Part shown: piece by piece, positions 58,151 through 61,278 of the stretch
Numbering within the stretch: the first letter of the stretch is position 1
Layout: the number at the start of each line of letters is the position of its first letter
Source: Oscillospiraceae bacterium
GTDB lineage: Bacteria; Bacillota; Clostridia; Oscillospirales; Acutalibacteraceae
DNA length: 61,278 nt
Reading direction: 5' to 3'
Assembly: GCA_028697255.1 (NCBI GenBank)
Contig: JAQVFM010000003.1
Span: 1-61,278, forward strand
The notes under the pieces: generated by a model
Told to the model about the DNA's origin: nothing
The model's database searches: none
What the model saw: the letters and a program-made list of their open reading frames with translations, nothing else
Program-made: the position numbers and the translations under genes

Positions 58151-60091
58151 ATGGGTTACACTTTGGCACAAAAACTAATACGCTCGCATTTGCTGAACGG
58201 CGATATGAAGCCGGGCAGTGAAATCGGGCTTCGCATTGACCAAACCCTTACACAGGACGCCACCGGAACCATGGCATATCTCGAATTTGAAGCGATGGGT
58301 ATTCCGCGCGTTAAGACAGAGCTGTCGGTTGCTTATATAGACCACAACACACTTCAAACCGGATTTGAAAACGCTGACGATCACCTTTACATCCAGTCGA
58401 TATGCAAAAAGCACGGGTTGTATTTTTCCCGACCGGGCAACGGAATATGTCATCAGGTGCATCTTGAGCGATTTGGCATACCCGGCAAAACATTAATCGG
58501 TTCTGACAGCCATACACCGACTGCCGGCGGCATAGGCATGCTCGCATTCGGCGCAGGTGGCATGGATGTTGCTGTGGCAATGGGCGGCGGCGCATATTAT
58601 ATCACAATGCCCAGAATTGTAAAAGTTAATCTCACGGGACAGCTTAGCCCTTGGGTTGCGGCAAAGGACATTATACTTGAAGTGCTGCGAATTATGTCGG
58701 TAAAGGGCGGTGTCGGCAAAATTATCGAATACGGCGGCCCCGGCGTAAAAACGCTAAGCGTTCCCGAAAGAGCAACCATTACAAACATGGGGGCAGAGCT
58801 TGGTGCATCTACATCCATCTTCCCTTCCGACGAAATAACACGCGAGTTTATGCGCGCTCAGGGGCGTGAAGCAGACTGGACTCAGTTGCAGCCTGATGAC
58901 GATGCAGTATATGACGAAATTGTGGAAATAGACCTATCCAAATTGCAGCCTTTGGCAGCATGTCCTCATTCGCCGGATAATGTAAAGCCTGTCCAAGACC
59001 TGCAGGGCATACCGATTAACCAATGTCTTATTGGTTCGTGCACAAATTCATCACTGTTGGATCTTCTAAAAGTCGCGGCCATACTCAAGGGAAAAACGGT
59101 CCACCCCGCCGTCAGCCTTTCAATTGCACCGGGTTCAAAGCAGGTATACAATATGTTAGCTGAAAACGGTGCACTTGCAGATTTGATAGCCGCCGGCGCA
59201 AGAATTTTAGAATGTACATGCGGTCCGTGTATTGGCATGGGACAGTCACCAAATTCAGCGGGCGTATCGCTTCGCACCTTTAACCGCAACTTTGAGGGAC
59301 GTTCGGGCACAGCCGACGCGCAGGTCTATCTTGTAAGCCCGGAAACCGCTGCTGCATCGGCAATTACCGGCTTGTTTACCGATCCGCGCACATTGGGACA
59401 GCCGCCAAAAATAAAAATGCCTGACAAATTTTTGATAAACGACAATATGATTATACCACCGGCACCTGAATCCGAAATGGAGGATATAGAAATTCGCCGG
59501 GGACCTAATATAAAGCCTTTTCCAGACACTTCTCCTATGTCAGAAAGTATCAAGGCAAAGGTTCTGCTCAAAGTCGGCGACAACATCACAACTGACCACA
59601 TCATGCCTGCCGGGGCAAAAATTTTGCCTCTGCGCTCAAATATTCCTGCAATATCTGAGCACTGCTTTACCCGCTGCGATGAAGAATTTCCGTCACGCTG
59701 CAAAAAAGAAAAGCAGGGAATAATAATTGGCGGCTCAAACTATGGTCAAGGAAGCTCGCGCGAGCACGCGGCGCTTGCCCCTCTCTATCTTGGCATCAAG
59801 GCCGTTATTGTAAAATCCTTTGCTCGCATTCATGTTGCCAACCTTATAAATGCCGGTATATTGCCACTAACCTTTGCAAACGAGTCGGATTATGATAAGG
59901 TTTCGATGTGGGATATGCTTTGTCTACCCGACATCAGCAAGAGATTAAAGGATGGCAAAGAAATTGCACTATTAAACGAAACAACCGGCGATACTATACC
60001 ACTTCATGCTAACTTTACAAAACGGCAGGCAGATATACTGCTCGCCGGCGGTTTACTAAACTATACACGCGAACAAAGCAGCACTAAATAA
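58151..60091 (+). CDS. acn: Aconitate hydratase
   Basis: GSDSHTPTAGGIGMLAFGAGG; IGSCTNSSLLDLL; CGPCIGMGQSP; GSSREHAALAP. Confidence 0.95.
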   Translation: MGYTLAQKLIRSHLLNGDMKPGSEIGLRIDQTLTQDATGTMAYLEFEAMGIPRVKTELSVAYIDHNTLQTGFENADDHLYIQSICKKHGLYFSRPGNGICHQVHLERFGIPGKTLIGSDSHTPTAGGIGMLAFGAGGMDVAVAMGGGAYYITMPRIVKVNLTGQLSPWVAAKDIILEVLRIMSVKGGVGKIIEYGGPGVKTLSVPERATITNMGAELGASTSIFPSDEITREFMRAQGREADWTQLQPDDDAVYDEIVEIDLSKLQPLAACPHSPDNVKPVQDLQGIPINQCLIGSCTNSSLLDLLKVAAILKGKTVHPAVSLSIAPGSKQVYNMLAENGALADLIAAGARILECTCGPCIGMGQSPNSAGVSLRTFNRNFEGRSGTADAQVYLVSPETAAASAITGLFTDPRTLGQPPKIKMPDKFLINDNMIIPPAPESEMEDIEIRRGPNIKPFPDTSPMSESIKAKVLLKVGDNITTDHIMPAGAKILPLRSNIPAISEHCFTRCDEEFPSRCKKEKQGIIIGGSNYGQGSSREHAALAPLYLGIKAVIVKSFARIHVANLINAGILPLTFANESDYDKVSMWDMLCLPDISKRLKDGKEIALLNETTGDTIPLHANFTKRQADILLAGGLLNYTREQSSTK

Positions 60092-60147
60092 AATAAACGG
60101 GGATAACCGCAAAAGTACAGTTTTTCCTCTTGCAAGGAGGGGTCGTA

Positions 60148-60792
60148 ATGGCTAAAGAAAATCAGAACATTTCCATGTCTGTAATCCGCCGACTCCCGAG
60201 ATACTACCGGTTCCTGCACAACCTTAAGGAAAATGGCATAATCCGCATTTCATCGCGCGAATTGTCCATGCGTATGGGATTGACTGCCTCACAAATCAGG
60301 CAGGACCTCAACTGCTTTGGAGGTTTCGGTCAGCAGGGTTATGGCTACATCGTTGATCAGCTTTATAATGAAATCGGGCATATCCTTGGTGTTGATGTAC
60401 CTACGCCTACAGTTTTGTTGGGTGCCGGCAACATGGGGCGTGCTATTGCAAACCACATGGATTTTGAAAAGCGCGGTATTCGATTAGTCGGAATTTTTGA
60501 TGATTCGCCTCATGTTGTGGGCAGCAAAATCCGTAACAACGAGGTTCTGCCTATTAGCAAAATCGACGAGGTATGCAAAGCTAATAAAGTTGAGGTTGCA
60601 ATCCTTTGCATACCGGAAGAAGTTACGCCCAAGATTGTCAAACACATGATATCACTTGGCATTAGCGGGTTTTGGAATTTTACCCATTATGATATAGCTT
60701 ATCATTTTCCCGATGTTGCTGTGGAAAATGTTCATCTTAGTGATAGCCTTATGACACTAACATATCAAATGAACAAAAGAAGAAAAAAATAA
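60148..60792 (+). CDS. rex: Redox-sensing transcriptional repressor Rex
   Basis: ISSRELSMRMGLTASQIRQDLNCFGGFGQQGYGY; LLGAGNMGRAIANH. Confidence 0.97.
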   Translation: MAKENQNISMSVIRRLPRYYRFLHNLKENGIIRISSRELSMRMGLTASQIRQDLNCFGGFGQQGYGYIVDQLYNEIGHILGVDVPTPTVLLGAGNMGRAIANHMDFEKRGIRLVGIFDDSPHVVGSKIRNNEVLPISKIDEVCKANKVEVAILCIPEEVTPKIVKHMISLGISGFWNFTHYDIAYHFPDVAVENVHLSDSLMTLTYQMNKRRKK

Positions 60793-60930
60793 AAAAATGA
60801 GTTTATGCGTCTTGTTATACTATTAAACGGCAAAAAATATAAGTAGATATTAATGCCGCGCTATGCTATACTGTTATACGCACCTTATTATCAGCCGCTT
60901 GGCACTCTATTAAGACGGCTGATATTATAC

Positions 60931-61278
60931 GGGGGCGTAAAGGTTTCGACGGGGATTGTGAACCTTGGTAAGCGAGCAGCGGGGCGGGCCCGCTATAAAA
61001 TCCGCACTTTTAAAAACAAACGACAACAAAACTGTTGCGTACGCAGCCTAATTAGGCTGCCGTCTTTACTCGGAATACCGCGACCGGGATAAAGGCGTCG
61101 ATTAGCGGTGCACGTGAATAAAGATGAGCCGTGCTCTTTATCATGAATTAACGGCTACCGTAATCGGAAGCTTGCCTGTCAGCGTCCGATGAGGGGAATC
61201 TAAAAAGACCGGCTGCGCTCGGAGAAAGCCAGGGCAAGTGATTTTCGGACAGGGGTTCGATTCCCCTCGCCTCCACCA
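60931..61278 (+). ncRNA. ssrA: tmRNA
   Basis: 5' gggggcgtaaaggtttcgacggggat pairs with 3' cgcctccacca; tRNA-like ttcgattcccctcg; encoded tag ...KTNDNKTVAYAA then taa at 61049. Confidence 0.97.

Overview
The window looks like an ordinary chromosomal region of a low- to mid-GC anaerobic Firmicute, probably Clostridia/Oscillospirales-like. That placement is inferred from gene content and synteny only. It holds about 59 supported protein genes and a complete tmRNA gene at the right edge. I see no CRISPR array, prophage, transposase, rRNA or tRNA. Core content includes dgt-dnaG-rpoD, pgk-tpiA-gpmI, tex, a split transketolase, a yaaO-darA-holB-ricT-trmN6-rsmI block, rpe, mecA, tadA, polA, rimI-tsaD, pckG, rpsT, trxB-like/trxA, argS, murI, acn-rex and ssrA. 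The items most worth a second look are: (1) an intact four-gene Rnf-like operon (C-D-E-A) without rnfG or rnfB, where three of the four expected membrane [2Fe-2S] cysteines and the RnfC NADH/FMN loop appear to be lost; (2) an Rrf2 / HprK-like kinase / PqqD / S26B peptidase / ABC exporter cassette resembling RiPP machinery with no local precursor; (3) a small unknown membrane protein directly behind tandem LexA-like operators; (4) a thioredoxin reductase with degenerate pyridine-nucleotide motifs, in an operon with an HxlR/zinc-ribbon regulator and thioredoxin; (5) several dispersed structured intergenic repeat families. A 56-aa ferredoxin gene missing from the ORF track was also found. All homology calls are by eye from the translations. 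No database search was run.
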